DNA from: JBBQZL01 sp038207745
GTDB taxonomy: Bacteria > Actinomycetota > Thermoleophilia > Solirubrobacterales > 70-9
Reading direction: 5' to 3'
Length of the DNA stretch: 6,901 bases
Assembly: GCA_038207745.1 (NCBI GenBank)
Contig: JBBQZL010000146.1
Span: 1 to 6,901 of the forward strand
Every line of letters begins with the position of its first letter. The first letter of the stretch is position 1. Both the position numbers and the translations under genes were made by a program. This document shows, one piece after another, positions 1 to 5,840 of this stretch. The notes under the pieces were generated by a model, which saw nothing but the letters and a program-made list of their open reading frames with translations, ran no database searches and was not told where the DNA came from.

Positions 1-34
1 AAGCGGGACCACCACTCAACGTGAGACACCATGA
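1..34 (+). other. Possible 3' end of an upstream gene
   Basis: Only 30 bases precede the reductase start, too few to identify a gene. Two frames close here. One ends at TGA 22-24. Another ends at TGA 32-34 and would overlap the reductase start as ATGA, the same arrangement seen between the reductase and ferredoxin. Given the downstream redox pair, a cytochrome P450 or other oxygenase would be a natural upstream neighbour, but nothing in these bases proves it. Confidence 0.2.
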
Positions 35-1221
35 CCCAAGCCGGAGTAGTCTTCGTCGGTGGAGGGCTGGCGGCGCATCGTTGCGCCGAGACCCAGAGAA
101 GACGCGGTTACGAGAAGCCGATCCGGATGGTCTGCGCGGAGCCCGTTGCCCCGTATGACCGTCCGCCGCTCTCAAAGAAGTTCCTGGCCGGAGACGAAGA
201 CCCGGCAGGAGTCTCGCTTAAACCGCCTGAGTGGTATGCCGACAACGAGGTGGAGTTGCTTCTTGGGCGAAGCGCGGTCGGATTGAATGCCGGCGAGCAC
301 CGCATTGATCTCGACGATGGCTCGGCCCTCGAATACGAGAAACTTCTGATCGCAACCGGAGCCCAGGTTCGAAGCCTGCCGGCACTGGCTGGCTACGAGA
401 ATGTCCATGAGCTGCGGACGATCGCCGATTCCGAGCGACTGCGGGCGGAGATCGCGGGCGGTGGTCACCTTGCCGTGGTCGGTGCCGGGTTCATCGGCCA
501 GGAGGTGGCCGCAACCTCGCGGGCCCTCGGCAACGAGGTGACGATCATCGAGGCGATGGCCTCGCCGCTGCACCACATCCTGGGTCCCGAGGTCGGTGAT
601 CGTCTTGCGCGGATGCACTCCGGGGAGGACACCAATGTGATGCCGCTCTCGATGGTCGAGGGCGCGCGCGGCAATGGCCGCGTGGAGGAACTTTGCCTGG
701 TTGGCGGACAACGGATCGCCTGCGATGCGGTCGTGGTCGGGATCGGCGTCATGCCGATGACCGGTTGGCTCCTGGGAAGCGGTCTGGAGGAAGACGGAAT
801 TCTCACCGATGCAGGCGCTCGTACGGGCCTGCCTGACGTTTACGCCGCTGGTGACGTGACGCGTTCCTTCGACCCGAGGACGGGAGAACACTCCCGAACC
901 GAGCATTGGGACGCCGCTGTCCGGCAGGGTCGCGCCGCCGCCCTCTCGATGCTCGGCGAGACCTCACCACCGCCCCCGTTACCGAGCTTCTGGAGCGACC
1001 AGTACGGCTCGAGGATCCAGTACGTCGGGCACGCCGAGCAGGCTGACCGGGTTGAGATCGACGGGGAACCCGGAGAGCGTGAGTTCACTGCCGTCTACAT
1101 GCGGGGCGACTACCCGGTGGCGGCCATCGCTACGGATCGGCCCCGGGTGATCTCGGCGCTGAGACGCGAGATCGAAGAGTCCTATTTCGCAAGATCCAAC
1201 ACGAAAGGCACCAACAGATGA
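31..1221 (+). CDS. FAD-dependent NAD(P)H:ferredoxin reductase (putidaredoxin/rubredoxin reductase type)
   Basis: A 396-residue pyridine nucleotide-disulfide oxidoreductase that would move electrons from NAD(P)H through FAD to a small iron-sulfur protein in the cytoplasm. Visible motifs are an N-terminal FAD Rossmann loop GGGLAA (10-15, the last glycine of GxGxxG being Ala), the family signature PYDRPPLSK (41-49), the ATG turn (108-110), and a second Rossmann loop GAGFIG (151-156) for NAD(P)H. Further motifs are VGIGVMP (236-242), the FAD-binding AGD (273-275) and the C-terminal reductase-type segment with FWSDQYG (320-326). Length matches the roughly 400-residue family. The start at 31 lies directly before the first beta strand; only a weak GTGAG lies upstream. 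The stop overlaps the ferredoxin start (ATGA), so the two are very likely one translationally coupled operon. The true electron acceptor (P450, Rieske oxygenase or other) cannot be read from the sequence. Confidence 0.93.
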   Translation: MTQAGVVFVGGGLAAHRCAETQRRRGYEKPIRMVCAEPVAPYDRPPLSKKFLAGDEDPAGVSLKPPEWYADNEVELLLGRSAVGLNAGEHRIDLDDGSALEYEKLLIATGAQVRSLPALAGYENVHELRTIADSERLRAEIAGGGHLAVVGAGFIGQEVAATSRALGNEVTIIEAMASPLHHILGPEVGDRLARMHSGEDTNVMPLSMVEGARGNGRVEELCLVGGQRIACDAVVVGIGVMPMTGWLLGSGLEEDGILTDAGARTGLPDVYAAGDVTRSFDPRTGEHSRTEHWDAAVRQGRAAALSMLGETSPPPPLPSFWSDQYGSRIQYVGHAEQADRVEIDGEPGEREFTAVYMRGDYPVAAIATDRPRVISALRREIEESYFARSNTKGTNR

Positions 1222-1427
1222 CCTACAGAGCAGTGGTTGACCCGAATAGCTGCAGCGGCCATGGCGACTGCGTCGATGTCGCTCCCGCGATCTTCCGTCT
1301 CGATGACGAGATCGCGGAGGTGGTCGGCGACGGACCCGTCGATCTGATCATCGAGGCTGCAGAGGCCTGCCCGGCCTCGGCAATCACGGTGGTGGAGGTG
1401 GAAACCGGGGAGCCGGTCTACCCGTGA
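1218..1427 (+). CDS. Small single-cluster ferredoxin (CxxHxxC...CP type)
   Basis: A 69-residue acidic ferredoxin. Cluster ligands are C12, C18 and C51 (followed by P52), with H15 at the position where [4Fe-4S] ferredoxins carry the second cysteine of the motif. This CSGHGDC pattern is known from actinobacterial ferredoxins that serve cytochromes P450; three cysteines suggest a [3Fe-4S] cluster, although His-ligated [4Fe-4S] clusters also occur in this group. The N-terminus (YRAVVDPNSC) and the EACPASAI tail are typical of the family and the length is normal. The start overlaps the reductase stop (ATGA), with AAAGG about 9 bases upstream. The likely role is carrier between the upstream reductase and an oxygenase not seen here. 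Confidence 0.93.
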   Translation: MTYRAVVDPNSCSGHGDCVDVAPAIFRLDDEIAEVVGDGPVDLIIEAAEACPASAITVVEVETGEPVYP

Positions 1428-1438
1428 AGCGCCCGCGC

Positions 1439-2983
1439 TCAGCGCTCGGCAAGGACCCGGCGGAGGATCTTTCCGGACGCTGACTTGGGAATCTCGTCGA
1501 CGACCTCGACAAGGCGAATCCGCTTCTGTGGTGAGAGTTGTTCAGCCGCCCAGTTGACCAGCTCGTCGGTGTCGAGGTCGTCGGTGGCGGCGACGATGAA
1601 TGCCTTCGGAAGCTCGCCGGCCTCCTGATCGGGAATGCCGATCACGGCCACGTCCTGGACTCCGGGGTGCCCGATCAACAGCGCCTCGAGCTCGGCGGGC
1701 GCCACCTGATAGCCCTTGTACTTGATCAGCTCCTTGAGCCGATCGACGATCGCGAAGTAGCCGTCCTCGTCGCGGACCGCGATGTCGCCGGTCTTCAGCC
1801 ATCCGTCCGGATCGATGGTTGCGTCGGTTGATTCGGCATTGTTGAGATACCCGGCCATCACCTGCGGACCACGGATCCAGAGTTCTCCTCGTTCGCCCTC
1901 GCCGGCATCGACGCCGGTTGCGGAGTCGACCAGGCGACACTCGGTTGCGGCAACGGGAAGCCCGATCGAGCCGGGCTTTGTCCGGTCGAGCGGGACGATG
2001 TGGGTTACCGGGCTCGTCTCGGTCATTCCGTATCCCTGCATGACGGCGCATCCGATCCGCTCGGTCACCTGGTCCGAGAGCTCGGCGCCCAAGGGCGCCG
2101 CGCCGGACATGATCATCTCGAGGGAGGAGAGGTCGTGTTGATCAACCGCCGGATGCTTGGCGAGGGCAACCGCGATCGGCGGCACGACGAATGCTCGGGT
2201 TATGCGGCGGCTCTCGATCAGGCCGAGGAACTTGTCGAGATCGAAACGGGGCATCGTCACGATCGTGGCGCCGAAGCGGAGGCCGAGATTCATGATCACC
2301 GTCATCCCGTAGATGTGGAAGAACGGCAATACGCCGACCAGAACCTCGCCGCGCTCGAGCTTCAGGGTGCCCTGGGATTGGAGCAGGTTGGCAACGAGAT
2401 TGCGATGGGTGAGCATCACGCCCTTCGGGAGACCGGTGGTGCCGCTGGAGTAGGGAAGGGCCGCGAGATCCACGGCCGGCTGGATCTCAACGTCGGGTGC
2501 GATCGACGGATCGCCGAGCAGCTTGGAAAACGGGGTCGCGCCAACGGACTCGCCGAGCACGAAGATCTCGGTCACCTCTGTCCCGTCGCATGCCGCGGTG
2601 GCGGTCTCGACCAATTGCGGAATCGTCAGCAGCATTCTGGCGCCGGAGTCGTGGATCTGGTGGTGGAGCTCGGGCGCCGTGTAGAGCGGGTTGGTCGTAG
2701 TGCAACGTCCACCCGCGCTCGCCACGCCATGGAACGCGATCGCGTACTCGGGCAGGTTGGGCATGTAGACGGCGAAGGTGTCGCCCTTGCCGAAACCGCG
2801 TGTGGCAAGGCCTGCGGCGAGACTCCTGATCGCGTCGCGGAGCCCGGCGTACGTGATCTCCCGGCCCGATGAGCCATCGACCAGGGCGATCTGATCCTCC
2901 CACTCGCCGACACGTTCCAGGACGAACGAGGTGATGTCGACGTCAGGGATCTCGAGATCGACGCCTGTTTCGTAGATATCCAT
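1439..2983 (-). CDS. AMP-forming acyl-CoA synthetase, 4-coumarate-CoA ligase-like
   Basis: A complete ANL-superfamily ligase of 514 residues that activates a carboxylic acid with ATP to an acyl-adenylate and transfers it to CoA. All core motifs are intact: P-loop YSSGTTGLPKG (178-188), GYGMTETSP (317-325), GELWIRGP (366-373), WLKTGD (395-400), hinge DRLKELIKYKGYQVAP (414-429) and PKSASGK with catalytic Lys505. The start at 2983 (MDIYETG) was chosen because homologues begin near this point and GGGAG lies 7 bases upstream. An in-frame ATG at 3031 also has a purine-rich AAGGATGGGAG upstream and would add 16 residues; a start at 3091 would add 36, but its leader lacks family character. No signal peptide is seen. 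Its 3' end converges with the ferredoxin gene, 11 bp apart. The substrate could be an aromatic (cinnamate-like) or a medium/long-chain fatty acid; the sequence does not decide. Confidence 0.93.
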   Translation of the reverse strand: MDIYETGVDLEIPDVDITSFVLERVGEWEDQIALVDGSSGREITYAGLRDAIRSLAAGLATRGFGKGDTFAVYMPNLPEYAIAFHGVASAGGRCTTTNPLYTAPELHHQIHDSGARMLLTIPQLVETATAACDGTEVTEIFVLGESVGATPFSKLLGDPSIAPDVEIQPAVDLAALPYSSGTTGLPKGVMLTHRNLVANLLQSQGTLKLERGEVLVGVLPFFHIYGMTVIMNLGLRFGATIVTMPRFDLDKFLGLIESRRITRAFVVPPIAVALAKHPAVDQHDLSSLEMIMSGAAPLGAELSDQVTERIGCAVMQGYGMTETSPVTHIVPLDRTKPGSIGLPVAATECRLVDSATGVDAGEGERGELWIRGPQVMAGYLNNAESTDATIDPDGWLKTGDIAVRDEDGYFAIVDRLKELIKYKGYQVAPAELEALLIGHPGVQDVAVIGIPDQEAGELPKAFIVAATDDLDTDELVNWAAEQLSPQKRIRLVEVVDEIPKSASGKILRRVLAER

Positions 2984-3116
2984 ACTCGGTCTCCCGGCTT
3001 GAGTTGGCGGTCGGATGTTGATCGCAACCATCGGCTCCCATCCTTGCATGCACGGGAAATCCGGATCCAGGCCCGATCCAAATTCAGACAACTCTCACGA
3101 AACTCTTAGGAAACGC
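2984..3116. promoter_or_regulatory. Divergent intergenic region between ligase and small membrane protein
   Basis: This 133-bp spacer separates the leftward ligase from the rightward small ORF, so it should hold promoters for both. No convincing -35/-10 pair was identified on either strand. It contains the tandem 11-bp repeat described separately. The half nearest the ligase could be coding if that gene starts at 3031 or 3091. Confidence 0.5.
3091..3112 (+). repeat. Tandem 11-bp near-direct repeat
   Basis: ACTCTCACGAA (3091-3101) is followed without spacer by ACTCTTAGGAA (3102-3112); 9 of 11 positions are identical. An 11-bp period places both copies on the same face of the helix, which is the geometry of direct-repeat boxes bound by PhoB/OmpR-class response regulators. 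It sits 4 bases before the ATG at 3117 and about 108 bases upstream of the ligase start. The second copy also supplies the AGGA that may act as ribosome binding site for the 3117 start. Function is inferred, not shown. Confidence 0.4.
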
Positions 3117-3443
3117 ATGGGTGCTCGCGTCGATGATGTAGAGATGACAGCTTTCAAGATCGCAAGGCGGGTGGCGGGACTGGTGGTCACGCTGCTTGTC
3201 GTGGTCGCGCTTGCGACAGCAGTGTTCTATGCCGGATCCCCGCCAACTGCCACGGCGTCATCGACGTCTTCGAGTCGGGCGGCAATTCGCCTACAGGCCT
3301 CGGGCGCCGGGATCCTTCGCATCGACACTTCGGTCGAGAATCTGATCGACGCCCTCGTTGATTCAGGTACCGAGGACCTGGGGACCACGGACTCGGGTCG
3401 GCAGAGGCGGAAGCCGGCGGTCAGAGATCGAGCGGTTGCCTGA
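3117..3443 (+). CDS. Hypothetical small membrane-anchored protein
   Basis: A 108-residue predicted protein of no family I recognise. Residues 11-18 are basic (TAFKIARR) and are followed by a strong hydrophobic helix at about 19-38, then a Thr/Ser/Ala-rich stretch (42-54) and a more polar segment with SVENLIDALVDSGTEDLG. This suggests an N-in single-pass membrane protein or an uncleaved signal anchor with a short extracytoplasmic tail. The 3117 start is preferred because TTAGGAAA lies 6 bases upstream; ATG 3144 (99 residues) is an alternative with a poor ribosome binding site. Codon use looks coding up to about residue 92. The basic final 16 residues are less convincing, and the last 23 bases overlap the opposite-strand hydratase remnant, so the natural 3' end may have been altered by the event that damaged that gene. 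Confidence 0.5.
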   Translation: MGARVDDVEMTAFKIARRVAGLVVTLLVVVALATAVFYAGSPPTATASSTSSSRAAIRLQASGAGILRIDTSVENLIDALVDSGTEDLGTTDSGRQRRKPAVRDRAVA

Positions 3444-3617
3444 GCAGATCCGCAGGGCCGCAGTAGATCTTCTGCTTGATCGCTGCGATCACCGCGGTGG
3501 GAAAGGTCAGAAGGCGCGCACAGACTCCAGCGAGTCGAGGTGGTCAGGATTGAAGCGGTTCTCACCATCCTGCATGGCGAGGACGAATACGTCCCCATGG
3601 CGGTCGATCTTGATCAA
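3421..3617 (-). pseudogene. Enoyl-CoA hydratase/isomerase remnant with internal deletion and frameshift
   Basis: Reading leftward from TTG at 3617 gives 36 codons ending at TGA 3509-3507. This peptide contains GDVFVLAMQDGENRFNPDHL, a very good match to the N-terminus of the crotonase-fold enoyl-CoA hydratase/isomerase family (pattern GDV..L...GENRFNPD.L). In another frame, 3522-3421 gives a segment with AIKQKIY and ending RQPLDL, resembling the end of such proteins, where a conserved IK precedes the last helix. The preceding ARLLTFP resembles the stretch before the family's PTVAAINGHAFGAG, which contributes to the oxyanion hole and active site; that motif is absent. A normal member has roughly 230-260 residues, so most of the body is missing and no active enzyme can be made. 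The start is well supported: TAAGGAG lies 6 bases upstream, and TTG overlaps the stop of the membrane protein gene (TTGA). Identification is from remembered family patterns, strong for the N-terminus and moderate for the tail. Confidence 0.75.
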
Positions 3618-4369
3618 GGACGGCTCCTTACCGGTTGTCCGGACTGCGTGCAAACCAGCTTTTCAGCGTGCATTCCATTCAGCTTCAGGAGCACGAGGAT
3701 CACTGCCAGGGCGTAGAAAGGCGTCAGCAGGATCTCCCAGAAGGCTTCGGTGAACCAATGGGAAAACGTCGATTGGCCGAGCAACTCGAAGGTAGCCGAT
3801 GAACCCGAGACGGAGAGAACCTCAGTCAGCACCGTAAGTGGCAGGACGATCACGAAGACTCGCCAGAATTGGCCCTTGATCAGGCGCCGGCTGCGCCTCA
3901 GCGCGTCGATCGGAGGCCGGTCCTCGATCTCGACGACCGCACCCGCCAGCCAGAACCAGGTCATCAAGATCAGCCCGGGAATGATCAACAGGATCAGACC
4001 CACGACGACGATCACGGCGTAGAGGATGTCGACGGCGATCAGGCGCCCGAACGAGAGCCGGCGCGCGACCTGCCGAAGCGGGAGTATCCCGCCATCCTGG
4101 CCGTGAATGATCAGGAGCGCGACGGCACCGCTGTAGAAGACGTCGCCGAGAAGGCTGACGCCGGTCTTCAGCGACAGCAGCGAGAGCTGGCCGAGACCGC
4201 CGAGAAGTCCATCGCGCGTGTCGATGGTTCCCACATCGTGCATCAGCACGTTGACGAGCCCCAGCGGTGTGAAGACGATCACGCCGAGCAGGATCAGCGA
4301 ACCGGCCTGCCTCCAGTAGAGCCGAACGACTTGGGCGAATACCGGGAAGGGCTGGACGCGACGCTCCAC
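3614..4369 (-). CDS. Multi-pass membrane protein (YciC / GPDPase membrane-domain-like)
   Basis: A 251-residue integral membrane protein with hydrophobic segments at about 24-43, 70-90, 111-146 (long enough for two helices, containing IIPGLILMTWFWLAGAVV), 169-186 and 212-229. The stretch VVEIEDRPPIDALRRSRRLI plus KGQFWRVF (145-172) is typical of poorly characterised membrane proteins related to YciC and to the membrane domain of some glycerophosphodiester phosphodiesterases. In that group a conserved 'ALRRS..L..G.WWR' cytoplasmic loop lies between helices. No catalytic residues are seen and the function is unknown. The start is GTG at 4369, with AGGA 9 bases upstream. The stop overlaps the TTG start of the hydratase remnant, so the two were probably co-translated. 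Confidence 0.8.
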   Translation of the reverse strand: MERRVQPFPVFAQVVRLYWRQAGSLILLGVIVFTPLGLVNVLMHDVGTIDTRDGLLGGLGQLSLLSLKTGVSLLGDVFYSGAVALLIIHGQDGGILPLRQVARRLSFGRLIAVDILYAVIVVVGLILLIIPGLILMTWFWLAGAVVEIEDRPPIDALRRSRRLIKGQFWRVFVIVLPLTVLTEVLSVSGSSATFELLGQSTFSHWFTEAFWEILLTPFYALAVILVLLKLNGMHAEKLVCTQSGQPVRSRP

Positions 4370-4469
4370 TACCGGGGATCCTAGTCGGCCCCTCGGGCTA
4401 CGCGGCCTCGCCCTCTTCGCGCGCTCTGGCTGAACTGAGGATCTCCAGGTGCCGTTTCGTGCTCACCTT

Positions 4470-4512
4470 TTACGCAAATGCCTGGACCCAGCGCTGCGAT
4501 AGGCTCGCGTAA
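4470..4512 (+). promoter_or_regulatory. Nested inverted repeat upstream of the transporter operon
   Basis: TTACGC (4470-4475) pairs with GCGTAA (4507-4512). Inside it GCCT (4480-4483) pairs with AGGC (4501-4504). The middle contains the perfect 8-bp palindrome CAGCGCTG (4489-4496). The three elements share nearly the same centre (4491-4492.5). The right inner arm overlaps the candidate -10 TAGGCT. It could be a repressor operator or, if transcription starts upstream, an RNA hairpin. There is no T-tract, so it is not a simple terminator. Confidence 0.35.
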
Positions 4513-4542
4513 GGCGGTGGGAATCTATAGCTATCTATGGGC

Positions 4543-4546
4543 GGAG
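4543..4546 (+). promoter_or_regulatory. Ribosome binding site deciding the binding-protein start
   Basis: GGAG lies 5 bases before ATG 4552. The longer in-frame ATG at 4537 has no purine-rich site at a usable distance, the nearest being GGTGGG about 15 bases away. This favours 4552. Confidence 0.6.
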
Positions 4547-4551
4547 CTGAT

Positions 4552-5811
4552 ATGGATCGATCAAAGGAAAGCGCGAGATCAGGCATCGATCAGGCAGCCT
4601 GGATCCGAGGCCTGACCGAAGCTCGGATGTCACGGCGGAGCGTGCTTCAGAAGGCCGGGGCGGCGGCCCTCGTCCTCGGAGCCAGCGGACCTCTGGTGGC
4701 CTGCGGGATTACGGGAACAAAGAATTCGAATTCGAATTCGAACGTCGACTGGACCGCGTGGTGGAAGAAACAGAAGCGGGCCGGGACCCTCGACTTCGCC
4801 AACTGGCCTCTCTACATCGACACGGACAACGGCAAGCACCCCTCGCTGGAAGCCTTCACCAGGAAGACCGGGATCAAGGTCAACTACAAGGCGGTGATCC
4901 AGGACAACGCCGAGTTCTTCTCCAAGATCAGCCCGGTCCTCCAGGCGGGTGATTCGATCGGCTACGACCTGATCGTAATCTCCAACGGCTGGCAGCTCAA
5001 TCAGTTGATCTCCAACGGCTGGTTGACTCCGCTGGACAAGACACGGCTGCCCAATTTCAAGCGCTACGCCGGCAAGGTTGCCACAACGCTCGCCTACGAC
5101 CCGAAGCTCACCTATTCGGCGGTATGGCAGGCCGGTGTCACCGGGATCGGCTATAACCCCGAGCTGACCGGCGGTCCGATCGATTCCATCGAGGCCCTGT
5201 TCGACACCAAGTACAAGGGCCAGGTTGGAATGCTCAGCGATGACGACGAGGTCGGCTCCGCGGCCCTTCTGGCGCTGGGGATCGATCCGCCAACCTCGAC
5301 ATACGAGGACTGGCAGAAGGCCGCCGATCTCCTGACCAAGCAGCGTGACCAGGGGATCGTGCGCCAGTACTACGACCAGAGCTACATCAAAGCGCTTCAG
5401 AATGGCGATGTAGCGCTCTGCCAAGCGTACTCCGGCGACATCTTCCAGTCGAACAATTCAGGCTACCCGAACCTGAAGTTCGTCGTCCCCAAGCAGGGCT
5501 CGATGCTCTGGCGCGACAATTGCGTGATCCCGTTGAACGCGGCTCATCCAGTCGATGCGATCGAGTGGATCAATTTCTATTACGAGCCGAAGATCGAGGC
5601 GATGATCGAGGACTGGGTCAACTACATCTGCCCGGTTCCCGCCGCACAACCGGTGATCCGAAATCAGCTCGACGACCCGGCGGTCGCCGACAGTCCGCTG
5701 ATCTTCCCGCCGCCCTCGATGTTGAAGCGATTGCACGAATACCCGGTCAACGCGACCCCGGAGACACATCAGAAATGGACCGGCCTCTTTGACCCGATCA
5801 TCCAGTCCTAG
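4552..5811 (+). CDS. Polyamine-type ABC transporter substrate-binding lipoprotein (PotD/PotF family)
   Basis: A 419-residue extracellular solute-binding protein. The N-terminus has a twin-arginine motif SRRSVLQ (27-33), a hydrophobic Ala/Gly/Leu stretch and a lipobox LVAC with Cys51, so it should be exported folded by Tat and lipid-anchored. The 26 residues before the arginines make a long n-region; an internal ATG at 4627 (MSRRSV) is an alternative start. After a (Asn-Ser)n linker the mature fold shows PotD landmarks: FANWPLYI (82-89), YDLIVIS, a domain-crossing WQAGVTGIGYN, DDDEVGSAA, GDVALCQAYSGD and LWRDNCVIPLNA (319-330). The W320/D322 pair corresponds to the PotD FWMDS site, where Trp and Asp bind the polyamine. 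This favours a cationic polyamine ligand (putrescine or spermidine), but exact specificity is inferred. It is first in an operon with two permeases, 29 bp before the next gene. Confidence 0.9.
   Translation: MDRSKESARSGIDQAAWIRGLTEARMSRRSVLQKAGAAALVLGASGPLVACGITGTKNSNSNSNVDWTAWWKKQKRAGTLDFANWPLYIDTDNGKHPSLEAFTRKTGIKVNYKAVIQDNAEFFSKISPVLQAGDSIGYDLIVISNGWQLNQLISNGWLTPLDKTRLPNFKRYAGKVATTLAYDPKLTYSAVWQAGVTGIGYNPELTGGPIDSIEALFDTKYKGQVGMLSDDDEVGSAALLALGIDPPTSTYEDWQKAADLLTKQRDQGIVRQYYDQSYIKALQNGDVALCQAYSGDIFQSNNSGYPNLKFVVPKQGSMLWRDNCVIPLNAAHPVDAIEWINFYYEPKIEAMIEDWVNYICPVPAAQPVIRNQLDDPAVADSPLIFPPPSMLKRLHEYPVNATPETHQKWTGLFDPIIQS
4722..4743 (+). repeat. In-frame GAATTC hexanucleotide repeat in the lipoprotein linker
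   Basis: GAATTC occurs three times in direct tandem (4722-4739), followed by GAAC. In frame it encodes NSNSNSN, about ten residues after the lipidated cysteine, where lipoproteins carry a flexible linker. Because the unit is 6 bp, gain or loss by slippage would lengthen or shorten the linker by two residues without breaking the frame. Confidence 0.85.
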
Positions 5812-5840
5812 GGTCGCCTCAGCATCGAATTGAGAGCGGA

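Larger units (their letters stand above)
4370..4551. promoter_or_regulatory. Divergent control region upstream of the polyamine-type operon
   Basis: About 180 bp separate the leftward membrane protein gene from the rightward transporter operon. TAGGCT at 4500-4505 is a plausible actinobacterial -10 box for the operon, but no matching -35 stands out. A/T-rich TCTATAGCTATCTATG lies immediately before and over ATG 4537. No coding potential is apparent. The nested dyad at 4470-4512 is listed separately. Confidence 0.35.

Noticed and set aside
172..906. Long minus-strand open frame opposite the ferredoxin reductase
   Set aside because: It is antisense to a gene with full family motifs, and its translation is rich in Arg/His with no recognisable domain. 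It is a GC-bias shadow.
1428..1446. GC-rich short inverted repeats (AGCGC/GCGCT) between the convergent ferredoxin and ligase genes
   Set aside because: The loop is only about 2 bases in the tightest form and there is no T-tract on either strand, so a bidirectional terminator cannot be supported.
2000..2872. 290-codon plus-strand open frame opposite the acyl-CoA ligase
   Set aside because: Its translation is low in hydrophobic core and rich in Arg, Glu, His and Gly, and it lies wholly inside an intact ligase gene. No credible start site or domain.
2984..3091. N-terminal extension of the acyl-CoA ligase to ATG 3091
   Set aside because: The extra residues have no family resemblance, and better ribosome binding sites precede the 2983 and 3031 starts.
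3227..3598. Minus-strand frame of 123 codons across the hydratase remnant
   Set aside because: It is in neither frame that carries enoyl-CoA hydratase-like sequence, and its composition (Ser/Arg-rich) looks non-coding.
3358..3753. Plus-strand frame of 131 codons crossing the remnant and the end of the membrane protein gene
   Set aside because: It is antisense to the two recognisable minus-strand reading frames and Arg/Ser-rich. No ribosome binding site was seen.
4527..4534. ATAGCTAT palindrome just before ATG 4537
   Set aside because: It is short and A/T-rich, with no second copy and no clear promoter spacing. It may simply be part of the leader.
4630..5424. 264-codon minus-strand open frame opposite the binding protein
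   Set aside because: It mirrors the codon pattern of the confidently identified substrate-binding protein and has no family signature.
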